A DNA stretch of 64,000 nucleotides from NCBI GenBank assembly GCA_052170315.1, contig JBQNAT010000013.1:1-64000 (forward strand). Direction: 5' to 3'. The notes beneath the pieces are model-generated. The model saw only the letters and a program-made list of their open reading frames with translations, was not told where the DNA came from and searched no databases. The translations under genes and the position numbers were made by a program. Shown here piece after piece: positions 1 to 6,814 of this stretch (positions within the stretch are counted from its first letter, which is position 1; each line of letters opens with the position of its first letter). Source of the DNA: UBA9732 sp052170315 (GTDB lineage Bacteria > Spirochaetota > Spirochaetia > Sphaerochaetales > Sphaerochaetaceae).

Positions 1-226
1 ACTTCTTCACTCTCAGCTTCCCGCCGCCGAACAAGCCACAGCGGAAGCGCCCCCAGAAAAGAGTCGTGCCTGATGCAACATGAGAATATACCTGACCATT
101 GTTTCCGATGTATTGTTCTATCCAGTCGGAGCCATCAGGCAGCGTGCCCTCAAAATACCCATAGTTGTTGTAATTTTCGTTTGAGAGCTTACTTGCTGTT
201 ATTAAATCACCTATAACCCATGCCAT
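1..226 (-). CDS. Phage tail-region protein, partial
   Basis: The start codon lies at 226 and the frame is open to the window edge, so about 75 N-terminal residues are visible and the C-terminus is missing. The segment begins MAWVIGDLITASKL and is rich in Gly, Asn and Tyr, as in small structural proteins near phage tail-tip genes. It follows the larger tail protein on the same strand with only 4 nt between them, so the two are probably co-transcribed. I do not recognise a specific family; the phage assignment rests on the neighbour and the composition. Confidence 0.5.
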   Translation of the reverse strand, partial: MAWVIGDLITASKLSNENYNNYGYFEGTLPDGSDWIEQYIGNNGQVYSHVASGTTLFWGRFRCGLFGGGKLRVKK

Positions 227-230
227 ACTA

Positions 231-1739
231 TCACCCCGGATTCACCACTGCACCATAGACCTTGCATGACGTACCCTCGCTATTTATCCTTTCTGAGGCA
301 TGCATTTCTTTAAACATTACAGTTTCAGTACCGACACATCCTGTCTTTTTTCCATCTTTTGGCATCAGAGTTCTGACATATACGCCTTTGTCCTTTTTTA
401 TAGGGACGCAATTGGACAGGCTCCATGATGTGTACCATTTGCCGTATGTGCTGTAGCTCGACCCGTCAGCCCTTATTATTGACAGCATAGAGCTGTCAAC
501 CATGACAGCCTTTGCGGTTGTTATGGAATCTGCCTGAGCTCCATAAGGCTGTGCGGAGAATGTTATTGCATCGTTTGAAAGAGCTGCTGTCAAGTCGGTC
601 AGCTGGGAACCTTTCTGCAAAACACCTTGGAACAATGCACATGGAGTAAGGTTCGCCCATGATGTTTTTCCGCTGCCGCCTGTGATGGTCGTACCATCAA
701 CCGTTACAGACAGCGCCGTGTTTGCCATGCCTGTTTCAGATATTGTCACGGCATTATTGGCAGAGTTGAAATAAACAAGCCTTTTCCCGTAGTAACGGTA
801 GTTGCTGTAGCTGACGTCCCATGCGCCCCTGTGTTCGTACTCAGAGTTTTCTCCTGAATATTCAAGCACAATCGTAGATGACGGAGCAAGGCTGAGTGTC
901 TGATTATATGACTGCTTGGTGTCGTGATTGACAACCCCGTTGACAGTCACTTTAAGGTTATAACAGCCACTGCTTTCATGTGTTGTTGTAGTAACCTGAT
1001 ATTGATATTCAGTTTCGGTCCAACTATACATCGGATGAGGCCCTATAGTAGAGGTTACATTTGACACTTCATAATATGTATCGCCATGCTGGGGATTGGG
1101 TGATGGGCTGGTGCCTTCGGGATATATCGGTCCGGTATTCTGCTGTGAGCCGAGTCTGACCCAGCGTCCCGATGATTCCTCCCATTCCTCATACCATGAT
1201 ATCGGGCTTGCCTGTATCCTTACCGATGTCGCATACTCAGCGGGAGTTGTGAAGGTCTTGATTACCGCTTTATCTGTTGAGCCCGACCCGATGGAGACGT
1301 CAGCGGATGAAACTATGTCCATCAGACCTGTCACCGTGTCGCTTCCGAATGTACCTGATGCTGACTTATAGACATTTGCCGTCAGCTTAGACTTAAGCCA
1401 TGTCGCAAGCTGAGGGTTTGGGTAATGGCAATCCTTGGCGGCAGGGAATGGTTTATGGACTATGGGATCACCTTCAAGCGGTTCATTTACGGTCTCGATG
1501 GCATCGGATTGTATTGTACCGTCATCAAGGACGAGGCCAGACATCTTGGAGACGCCGTCAGCTCCGATGAACACTCCCTTACCGGAACCCGTCTTGTTGC
1601 CTTGGGAATCATAAACACCTGAATGGATGGAACCGCCATCACCCAGAAGGATATTGACGATATCAAGGATATTTGCCTTGAGCTTGTCCGCTGATATTGT
1701 CCCCGGTGCTATCACCTTGTCGGCGTCAAGCTTTATCAT
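231..1739 (-). CDS. Phage tail tip / host-specificity-like protein, probably N-terminally truncated
   Basis: From the ATG at 1739 the product is about 502 residues. Its N-terminus (MIKLDADKVIAPGTISADKLK) is the type of segment found late in siphophage tail-tip or host-specificity proteins, where 'GTISADK' motifs precede receptor-binding regions. The rest is Ser/Thr/Gly/Tyr-rich with no membrane segments, consistent with a beta-rich fibre. Upstream of 1740 the antisense frame stays open, but there the plus strand codes for a DUF3164 protein, so the longer reading is artificial and the real gene has probably lost its N-terminal part at a recombination junction. Expression is uncertain because no ribosome binding site is evident before 1739. 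Confidence 0.55.
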   Translation of the reverse strand: MIKLDADKVIAPGTISADKLKANILDIVNILLGDGGSIHSGVYDSQGNKTGSGKGVFIGADGVSKMSGLVLDDGTIQSDAIETVNEPLEGDPIVHKPFPAAKDCHYPNPQLATWLKSKLTANVYKSASGTFGSDTVTGLMDIVSSADVSIGSGSTDKAVIKTFTTPAEYATSVRIQASPISWYEEWEESSGRWVRLGSQQNTGPIYPEGTSPSPNPQHGDTYYEVSNVTSTIGPHPMYSWTETEYQYQVTTTTHESSGCYNLKVTVNGVVNHDTKQSYNQTLSLAPSSTIVLEYSGENSEYEHRGAWDVSYSNYRYYGKRLVYFNSANNAVTISETGMANTALSVTVDGTTITGGSGKTSWANLTPCALFQGVLQKGSQLTDLTAALSNDAITFSAQPYGAQADSITTAKAVMVDSSMLSIIRADGSSYSTYGKWYTSWSLSNCVPIKKDKGVYVRTLMPKDGKKTGCVGTETVMFKEMHASERINSEGTSCKVYGAVVNPG

Positions 1740-1742
1740 GCC

Positions 1743-2066
1743 GCCTTCGGATTCAACGAGCGTATAGAAGCAGCAAAAGCATTGATTTATGACTGCGTAA
1801 ATGACTGGTCCAGGGGAGCCAACAGCAACCTGCTTGCCGTTGTGGATTCTGCATTCAGGCTTACCAACGGACGGCTTGATGTAAAGTCCGTCCTGGCTTT
1901 GAAAAAGATTCATGTAAACGATGACACGGGACGTTGGGAAGAAGCCATGAGCGCTATTGACGACGCCCTTGAAGTAAGAAGCTCAAAGCCTTGTCTGAGA
2001 ATCTATGCAAGAGACATAAATGGCAAATATCAGCTTGTGAATATGGACTTTACGGACATTGATTAA
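1743..2066 (+). pseudogene. DUF3164 family phage protein, N-terminus deleted
   Basis: The reading frame FNERIEAAKALIYDC...VVDSAFR...EVRSSKP...IYARD closely follows the C-terminal half of DUF3164, a family encoded in the early regions of Mu-like phages. Family members are usually about 200 residues; here only about 106 remain, starting near 1746, with no ATG upstream in frame. A TTG at 1782 could start a shorter product. The missing N-terminus coincides with the start of the oppositely oriented tail gene, so this is a deletion or inversion breakpoint. Family assignment is by recognition of the motif pattern. Confidence 0.7.
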
Positions 2067-2073
2067 GGAAGAA

Positions 2074-2799
2074 ATGATGGAGCAGCTTGAGCTATTCGAC
2101 TATAGAATTGAGCGACATAATTTTGACCAAAGCAGTATTGATACCGCTCTGGCAACTTCCCGTCGCTGTTTCTATAGGAGATCTGAGGTTGCTGCCATGT
2201 GCAGGACTACATACAGCGTTGTGCGTCAAGCCATTGATAAGATGAAGCTTGACGCAATATATGTTGGCGGTGAGTATCGTGTACCAAGTATCTCAATCCA
2301 CGACTGGATTTCCGACTTGGAAAGAATAGATTATATGGAAATATCTTATGATGAATGGGTTAATTCCAGAGTAATCCCCGGAGCATGTAAAATATCAGCT
2401 CTCTGTAATGAAGGCTTTTTGACAAAAGAAGCTGCTTGCGGAATGTTGAAAAACGTATGCAGCAAGGCTCTTGCAGATAAGATAATAGACACCGATTTCA
2501 TCGCCAAATACAACGCTGCCGCACCAACAATCGAAGACAACCCGGAAGACTATTACGGTCTTGAAAGGTTGGATCTGCCTTCCAGGGCCGAACTGAGCAA
2601 ATGGGCCATGCTTCTTTGTCTGGATGTAAAGGTTTTGAAGAAATTGGGTAATTGGCAACACAGACAGGTTATTAACTGGAAAGAAATGAAGGATTTTCTG
2701 GTTAGATCCGAAGTAGTGAATCTGCCGGTTTTTGAACAGCGACAGCAACGGCCATGCATGGAAGAAGAGCCGTGTATCAGCCAGCCAATGCTGTTTTAA
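2074..2799 (+). CDS. Phage-related DNA-binding protein, putative
   Basis: Starts at one of two adjacent ATGs (2074 or 2077), 8 or 11 nt after the stop of the DUF3164 fragment, behind an AGGAAG ribosome binding site. The product is about 241 residues. Residues around 35-80 (RRSEVAAMCRTTYSVVRQAI...GGEYRVP) look like a winged helix or excisionase/MerR-type DNA-binding module ending in a beta-hairpin. The remainder is helical with no recognised domain. It lies in the rightward phage early-gene string and is probably a phage regulator. The exact family is unknown to me. Confidence 0.5.
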   Translation: MMEQLELFDYRIERHNFDQSSIDTALATSRRCFYRRSEVAAMCRTTYSVVRQAIDKMKLDAIYVGGEYRVPSISIHDWISDLERIDYMEISYDEWVNSRVIPGACKISALCNEGFLTKEAACGMLKNVCSKALADKIIDTDFIAKYNAAAPTIEDNPEDYYGLERLDLPSRAELSKWAMLLCLDVKVLKKLGNWQHRQVINWKEMKDFLVRSEVVNLPVFEQRQQRPCMEEEPCISQPMLF

Positions 2800-2822
2800 T
2801 GAAAAGTAAACAGGAGTTAAAC

Positions 2823-3104
2823 GTGTATAAAGGTGTGAAAAATTGCAGTGTAAACAATATTAAATCAAAGGAAAACCTTGCATTTATACAAGGCTACACA
2901 AGGGCTATCAATGAGCTTGAAAGAGCTATTGCCTATGAAGTTGAAGACATGCGGGAGTTGGAAGATTTACCTTCCTTTAAAAGCCTGAAGGAAGAAATGA
3001 TTGAGCAGACCGGAAGGCACATTCAGAAGTTCCTGCAGCTCAATCTCCACATAATAATTGCTTCTTTACTGGAAGAGGAAAAGAAAAATGAAGAAGTCGA
3101 ATAA
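2823..3104 (+). CDS. Small phage protein of unknown function
   Basis: The GTG at 2823 follows an AGGAG motif at good spacing and gives about 93 residues. An ATG at 2799 overlapping the previous stop (TAATG) is the alternative start. The product is charged and helical with a Glu/Lys-rich C-terminus and no membrane segment. It lies in the same rightward phage string, and its 3' end overlaps the start of the next gene. No family recognised. Confidence 0.45.
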   Translation: MYKGVKNCSVNNIKSKENLAFIQGYTRAINELERAIAYEVEDMRELEDLPSFKSLKEEMIEQTGRHIQKFLQLNLHIIIASLLEEEKKNEEVE

Positions 3105-3318
3105 TAACGAATATGCACCTGACCGGAGTCAAAGAAAAGGCAGAAAAAGAACAATGATTCTTGTTCTTAAAGCATTTGCCTTGGTCTTTCTGGTTTCAGG
3201 ACTCGGGCTTGCAGTCTGTGTGGCGTTTTTGTCTTTTCCGGCAAAGCGGCGCTGCTGTAGTTCCTTCGCTGGTTACGGTCTTTATTGCTCTGATGTGCCT
3301 ATTGGCAGGAGGAAATGA
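3088..3318 (+). CDS. Small membrane protein of phage remnant, possibly frameshifted
   Basis: Start at the ATG at 3088 (MKKSNNNEYAPD) behind a purine-rich ribosome binding site. A basic N-terminus is followed by one hydrophobic segment (about residues 23-42). After about 3230 the annotated frame becomes Cys/Arg-rich and unlike a membrane protein. A neighbouring frame there encodes a second hydrophobic stretch (AAVVPSLVTVFIALMCLL) ending GGNE-stop just before the next gene. A one-base slip near the T-rich run at 3225-3240 would restore a two-helix protein. The intact reading is not proven. Confidence 0.4.
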   Translation: MKKSNNNEYAPDRSQRKGRKRTMILVLKAFALVFLVSGLGLAVCVAFLSFPAKRRCCSSFAGYGLYCSDVPIGRRK

Positions 3319-3609
3319 ATGAGATACTACTCGGAAAAGGAAGTCAGGAAGTTGATTGAAGAGACTGATATCTACTGGGTAATCGATACTCCAGAGGGCT
3401 GTCTGTCTCTAATGAGAGGTATAAATATACCTGATAAGCATGGCAGAATAGTTGACTTGGACAAAACCTTGCATTGGCTGACAAACAAGAAGAGAGCCTT
3501 TTCAATAGAAATGACGGCAAAGATTATAAATGCATTGAAGGATGTGCCGGTGCTGGTGAAGGACAAAAGGTTCACCAAGGCTGAATTGCAAAAGCAACCA
3601 GAAAGTTAA
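3319..3609 (+). CDS. Hypothetical phage protein
   Basis: Starts at the ATG at 3319, preceded by GGAGG at good spacing. The 96-residue product has no signal peptide or membrane segment and no motif I recognise. It is the last gene of the rightward phage string and is followed within about 15 nt by an intrinsic terminator, so it probably ends the transcript. Confidence 0.5.
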   Translation: MRYYSEKEVRKLIEETDIYWVIDTPEGCLSLMRGINIPDKHGRIVDLDKTLHWLTNKKRAFSIEMTAKIINALKDVPVLVKDKRFTKAELQKQPES

Positions 3610-3620
3610 CATAAGATTAA

Positions 3621-3643
3621 ACGGTCCTGTTGGGCCGTTTTTT
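3621..3643 (+). terminator. Intrinsic terminator after phage gene string
   Basis: ACGGTCC and GGGCCGT form a 7-bp stem (one G-T pair) with a TGTT loop, followed by a run of six T. It sits directly after the last rightward phage gene. Confidence 0.75.
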
Positions 3644-3707
3644 GATGTTTAAAAACACGTTAAACCACGCTTAAACACGGCAAAACATGGCAAAAGTGTT
3701 TCAAATT

Positions 3708-3740
3708 CGCCGGATTTTTGTTGCAAAACGCCGGATTTTT
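3708..3740 (+). repeat. Direct repeat CGCCGGATTTTT, two copies
   Basis: Identical 12-mers occupy 3708-3719 and 3729-3740, in the non-coding gap between the phage terminator and the tRNA-Asp terminator. Function unknown; the gap is a candidate prophage-end region. Confidence 0.5.
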
Positions 3741-3782
3741 TTTCATGTTCGGCCGAATTGTACAACATCCTGAAAATTTCAA

Positions 3783-3805
3783 TTGGTCATAATTTGGTCA
3801 TAATT
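3783..3805 (+). repeat. Tandem repeat TTGGTCATAATT, two copies
   Basis: Copies at 3783-3794 and 3794-3805 share one base. They lie between the prophage remnant and tRNA-Asp. No gene is present in 3644-3816; this repeat and the CGCCGGATTTTT pair are the only structure seen. Confidence 0.5.
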
Positions 3806-3816
3806 GCTTAGGGTAT

Positions 3817-3848
3817 AAAAAAACAACTCTATACACAATATAGAGTTG
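3817..3848 (-). terminator. Intrinsic terminator of tRNA-Asp
   Basis: A perfect 10-bp inverted repeat (CAACTCTATA at 3824-3833, TATAGAGTTG at 3839-3848) with a 5-nt loop is followed, reading leftwards, by seven T. It lies 7 nt downstream of the tRNA 3' end. Confidence 0.85.
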
Positions 3849-3855
3849 CTGTAAA

Positions 3856-3929
3856 CGAGATCTACGGGGCTCGAACCCGTGGCCTCCACCGTGACAGGGT
3901 GGCGTGATAACCAGCTTCACCAAGATCCC
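3856..3929 (-). tRNA. tRNA-Asp (GTC)
   Basis: Reading leftwards, the acceptor stem GGGATCT pairs with AGATCTC (one G-T pair) and is followed by discriminator G. The anticodon arm presents GTC, and the T-arm carries the usual GGTTCGAGCC. The length is 74 nt and CCA is not encoded. Its 3' end faces the prophage remnant, the usual geometry for integration into a tRNA gene, although no second attachment copy is in the window. Confidence 0.93.
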
Positions 3930-4051
3930 TAATGCAATATGAACTTACAATATTCATTTTGCTTTGTCAACTGGTAGAGAAAAACTTATTAGAGTTAATA
4001 AATGTCGGAGAGACGTGCTGTACTACAGAACCAGAAACTTGTTTAATTAAT

Positions 4052-4077
4052 AAACGCGTTTCAGAAACGCGTTTCAG
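4052..4077 (+). repeat. Tandem 13-bp repeat with MluI-like palindromes
   Basis: AAACGCGTTTCAG is repeated twice without a gap, each unit containing the palindrome AAACGCGTTT. It lies about 90 bp upstream of the PAP2 gene in a 238-bp gap with no convincing gene. The arrangement fits a regulator binding site, but no regulator can be named. Confidence 0.5.
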
Positions 4078-4167
4078 AGCAATTCCCCGTACTTATTACA
4101 TCTTATCTTGGAAAACCTTTCTCATTAATTTATAATCAATCCAGATTTAAACAGGGAGATTCAGATT

Positions 4168-5085
4168 ATGGAGATACAGAAACATATACTTTTGTTCTTT
4201 GCTGGTTTTCACGGGAACCTTCTAAATTTTATCGTGCAGGTTATTACAATTTTTGGCGAAGAGTTTCTTCTTATTGCGCTGGGGGTGTTCATTTATTGGA
4301 ACGTAAGCAAGAAAAAAGGTTTTGTGACATGTTTCTCGCTTCTTGTGGCTACGAATATCATGGGAGTTGCGAAGGCGATTGTAAGGTTTCCAAGGCCATG
4401 GCTTGTCATTGAAAACCTTGATACTGTCAGGCAGAGTACCGCGACCGGATATTCTTTTCCAAGCGGGCATACAACTTCCGCAGCCGGTTTTTTCAGTGCT
4501 ATAGCGCTTTCTTTCCGTAAAAGATGGCTCTCCGTTATCTGTTCAGTTATGATTTTCCTTGTTGGCCTTTCCCGTATGTATCTCTGTGTGCACTGGCCGC
4601 TGGATGTGGCCGGAGGTCTTCTGATTGGCTGCGGAACCTCTATGATTCTGGTTTTCCGGCTTGGAAAACTTTATGATGACAAGGCAAAATCTATTCGCAT
4701 CACTGCTATTACAGGCGGTGTTTTTGCAGTAGCCTGCGCAGTTGTTTCCATCCTTCTTATGACGGATGTTGTAAATGCCCTTGCATTCGGTGATTTGAGC
4801 ACTACAATGGCAATGTTCGGAGGTCTTGGCTTTGGTTTTGCCCTTGAAAGAAAATGTTTTGATTTTGAAGTGGGAAGCGAGTCCCGGGGCAAAAAGATAA
4901 TCAGATATCTTCTGGGTATGGCAGGTATCCTTGTTCTTCTGTTCGGTTTAAAAGCTCTGCTTAAGGCAATAGACCTCTATAATCCTCTTACAAGAGCGTT
5001 GAGATATATGCTTATCGGTTTCTGGGGCGGTATTTATCCTGCTTTGGGGGCAAAGCTGAAGCTTTTTTCAAACGACAAACCGTGA
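4168..5085 (+). CDS. PAP2 family membrane phosphatase
   Basis: An integral membrane lipid phosphatase of the PAP2/haloperoxidase superfamily, expected to remove phosphate from phosphatidic acid, undecaprenyl pyrophosphate or similar lipids at the inner membrane. All three signature motifs are visible: KAIVRFPRP (residues 69-77), PSGH (98-101) and SRMYLCVHWPLD (135-146), with the catalytic His in each of the last two. Hydrophobic helices flank them, and the 305 residues include a C-terminal membrane portion of about 130 residues beyond the catalytic core. It is monocistronic, with a ribosome binding site AGGGAG before the ATG at 4168. The exact substrate cannot be told from sequence. Confidence 0.88.
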   Translation: MEIQKHILLFFAGFHGNLLNFIVQVITIFGEEFLLIALGVFIYWNVSKKKGFVTCFSLLVATNIMGVAKAIVRFPRPWLVIENLDTVRQSTATGYSFPSGHTTSAAGFFSAIALSFRKRWLSVICSVMIFLVGLSRMYLCVHWPLDVAGGLLIGCGTSMILVFRLGKLYDDKAKSIRITAITGGVFAVACAVVSILLMTDVVNALAFGDLSTTMAMFGGLGFGFALERKCFDFEVGSESRGKKIIRYLLGMAGILVLLFGLKALLKAIDLYNPLTRALRYMLIGFWGGIYPALGAKLKLFSNDKP

Positions 5086-5114
5086 TTATTACCTTTTGAG
5101 AGACAGCATAAATA

Positions 5115-5136
5115 AAAAGGGACCTTTACAGCCCCT
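5115..5136 (-). terminator. Terminator of tRNA-Arg
   Basis: Reading leftwards, AGGGGC and GTCCCT form a 6-bp stem (one G-T pair) with a 7-nt loop, followed by TTTTTATT. It starts 8 nt past the tRNA 3' end. Confidence 0.6.
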
Positions 5137-5143
5137 GTGTTGA

Positions 5144-5217
5144 TGATCCTTGGGCGATTCGAACGCCCGACCCCTTCCTTAGGAGGGAAGTGCTCTATCC
5201 AGCTGAGCTAAAGAATC
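5144..5217 (-). tRNA. tRNA-Arg (CCT)
   Basis: Reading leftwards, acceptor GATTCTT pairs with AAGGATC (one T-G pair), with discriminator A. The anticodon loop CTCCTAA gives anticodon CCT, reading AGG. D- and T-arms are standard, the length is 74 nt and no CCA is encoded. Confidence 0.93.
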
Positions 5218-5315
5218 AACGTGATAAGAATAGTGAATAAGAGTAGTTTGGTCAATTCTCTTTGCGCTGTGGAAAAACATTGCTTTCTTTGATAAAATTC
5301 GTTTCGGAGTTTCGG

Positions 5316-5738
5316 ATGAATAAAAAAAGCTTTGAGGAAATATACGGGCAGTGGGAAAAATGTCATGACGAAAGTCTGGCTATTTCCAAGCGTGTAAAGG
5401 CTTCCGGCTCTTTTCCCTGTAAGGGTAAAGCGGACACTTCTATAAACATAATTCGAAGAATGAATGCCCAAGATGAGATTGACCTTCATGAAATAAAGCT
5501 TGAAGATGCAATTCGGGCAACTGAAAATTTTCTGGATATCTCTTATGCTATAGGGCTGAGGAAAGTAAGAATCATTACCGGTAAGGGTCTTCATTCGGTA
5601 AACGGAGAGGCTGTGCTTAAGCCTGTTATCACAAATATCTGTCAAAACCATTCAAGGGTCAGAGAGGTGTTTACCGGCAAGGCTTCCGAAGGAGGAAGCG
5701 GAGCTCTTATTATTATACTTAAGGCGAGGAGACGTTGA
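5316..5738 (+). CDS. Smr domain protein
   Basis: The ATG at 5316 follows GGAG at good spacing; an upstream in-frame start at 5262 lacks a ribosome binding site. The product is about 140 residues. The C-terminal 85 residues form a small MutS-related (Smr) domain: IDLHEIKLEDA (the DLH motif), a central ITGKGLHS (TGxG motif), and a final GGSGALIIIL strand. Smr domains are nucleases or nucleic-acid binders, and recent work links several to ribosome rescue. The stop overlaps the mnmA start (ATGA), so the two are probably translated together. Confidence 0.85.
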   Translation: MNKKSFEEIYGQWEKCHDESLAISKRVKASGSFPCKGKADTSINIIRRMNAQDEIDLHEIKLEDAIRATENFLDISYAIGLRKVRIITGKGLHSVNGEAVLKPVITNICQNHSRVREVFTGKASEGGSGALIIILKARRR

Positions 5739-6799
5739 TGCAAAAGGTTCTTGTTGGTATGAGCGGAGGCATTGATTCTTCTGTTGCCGCCTATATTCTA
5801 AAGGAGCAGGGATATGCTGTCAGCGGCGTTACAATGACGCTGTGGAAAGAAGGGCGCAGTTTTATTCATGATTCCTGCTTTTCAATGAACAAGAAAAAAG
5901 ATGTTGAGGAAGCTGCGGCTGTCTGTGAAAAACTGGGGATAAAACATACAGTTCTGGATATCGCGGAGCTGTATGAATCCGTTGTTTTAAAGAACTTTCG
6001 TGATGAATATCTTAACGGGCGTACTCCAAATCCCTGCATATGGTGCAATCAGAAAATCAAGTTCGGAGCTATGATTGATTACGCAAGGGAAGCAGGGCTT
6101 GATTTTGACTATTTCGCTACCGGGCACTATGCAAGAATTGAAAAGGAAAATGGAAGGTTCTGTCTGAAAAGAGGGCTGGATTTGCTGAAGGATCAGAGCT
6201 ATTTTCTGTACAGACTTTCACAGAAACAGCTTTCCGAAACTCTTTTTCCTCTTGGCTCAATGAAAAAAAGCGATGTGAGGGGACTCGACCTGAAGCTGGG
6301 CTTCCATCAGGAAGGACAGGCTGAAAGCCAGGATTTCTACGGGGGAAGCTATTTCGACCTGCTGGATGTGAAGCCCAAAGCGGGTGATATAGTGGACTGC
6401 GGCGGAAAGGTGCTGGGAAGGCATAGCGGGATATGGAATTATACAATCGGGCAGAGAAGGGGGCTTGGAGTATCGGCTTCAAGGCCTTTGTATGTAATCG
6501 CGCTTGATGTGGAAAAAAACCGAGTGGTTGTAGGCTATGAGGAAAATATTGTGAATATTGTCGTGAGGGCGGGGAGTCTGTGCTGGGGAGCCGTTGAATC
6601 TCTGGAGGGAACCATTCATGCTTCGGCTAAAATAAGATCCACAGGGATGCCTGTCAGGTGCAGTGTGAGAACTGAGGGGGAAGATTGCCTCTACGCGGTT
6701 TTCGATGTGCCGGTTAAGGCTGCCACATGCGGGCAGAGTCTTGTTATTTACGAAAACGACAAGGTTCTGTGCGGCGGTATTATAGAATCGGTTGACTGA
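5738..6799 (+). CDS. mnmA: tRNA 2-thiouridylase MnmA
   Basis: Catalyses 2-thiolation of the wobble uridine of tRNA-Lys/Glu/Gln in the cytoplasm. The ATG at 5738 overlaps the smr stop; the product is about 353 residues, the normal length. The PP-loop SGGIDSS (residues 9-15) adenylates the uridine. The first catalytic Cys is in NPCIWCN (100-103, a CxxC form rather than the DxxC of E. coli). The later motif, usually ESQDICF with the second catalytic Cys, here reads ESQDFYG, so Cys is absent at that position. The tRNA-binding and beta-barrel regions (TIGQRRGLGV and onward) are conserved. The family is certain; the sulfur-transfer chemistry may be of a variant type. Confidence 0.93.
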   Translation: MQKVLVGMSGGIDSSVAAYILKEQGYAVSGVTMTLWKEGRSFIHDSCFSMNKKKDVEEAAAVCEKLGIKHTVLDIAELYESVVLKNFRDEYLNGRTPNPCIWCNQKIKFGAMIDYAREAGLDFDYFATGHYARIEKENGRFCLKRGLDLLKDQSYFLYRLSQKQLSETLFPLGSMKKSDVRGLDLKLGFHQEGQAESQDFYGGSYFDLLDVKPKAGDIVDCGGKVLGRHSGIWNYTIGQRRGLGVSASRPLYVIALDVEKNRVVVGYEENIVNIVVRAGSLCWGAVESLEGTIHASAKIRSTGMPVRCSVRTEGEDCLYAVFDVPVKAATCGQSLVIYENDKVLCGGIIESVD

Positions 6800-6814
6800 T
6801 TAGCTGACTTATTC

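Noticed and set aside
1740..1913. Extension of the tail protein upstream to 1913 (560-residue reading)
   Set aside because: This stretch is antisense to clear DUF3164 coding sequence, so the longer frame is accidental.
3932..4135. 67-codon rightward frame after tRNA-Asp
   Set aside because: It starts inside the tRNA leader region, has no ribosome binding site and contains the tandem AAACGCGTTTCAG repeat; no family resemblance.
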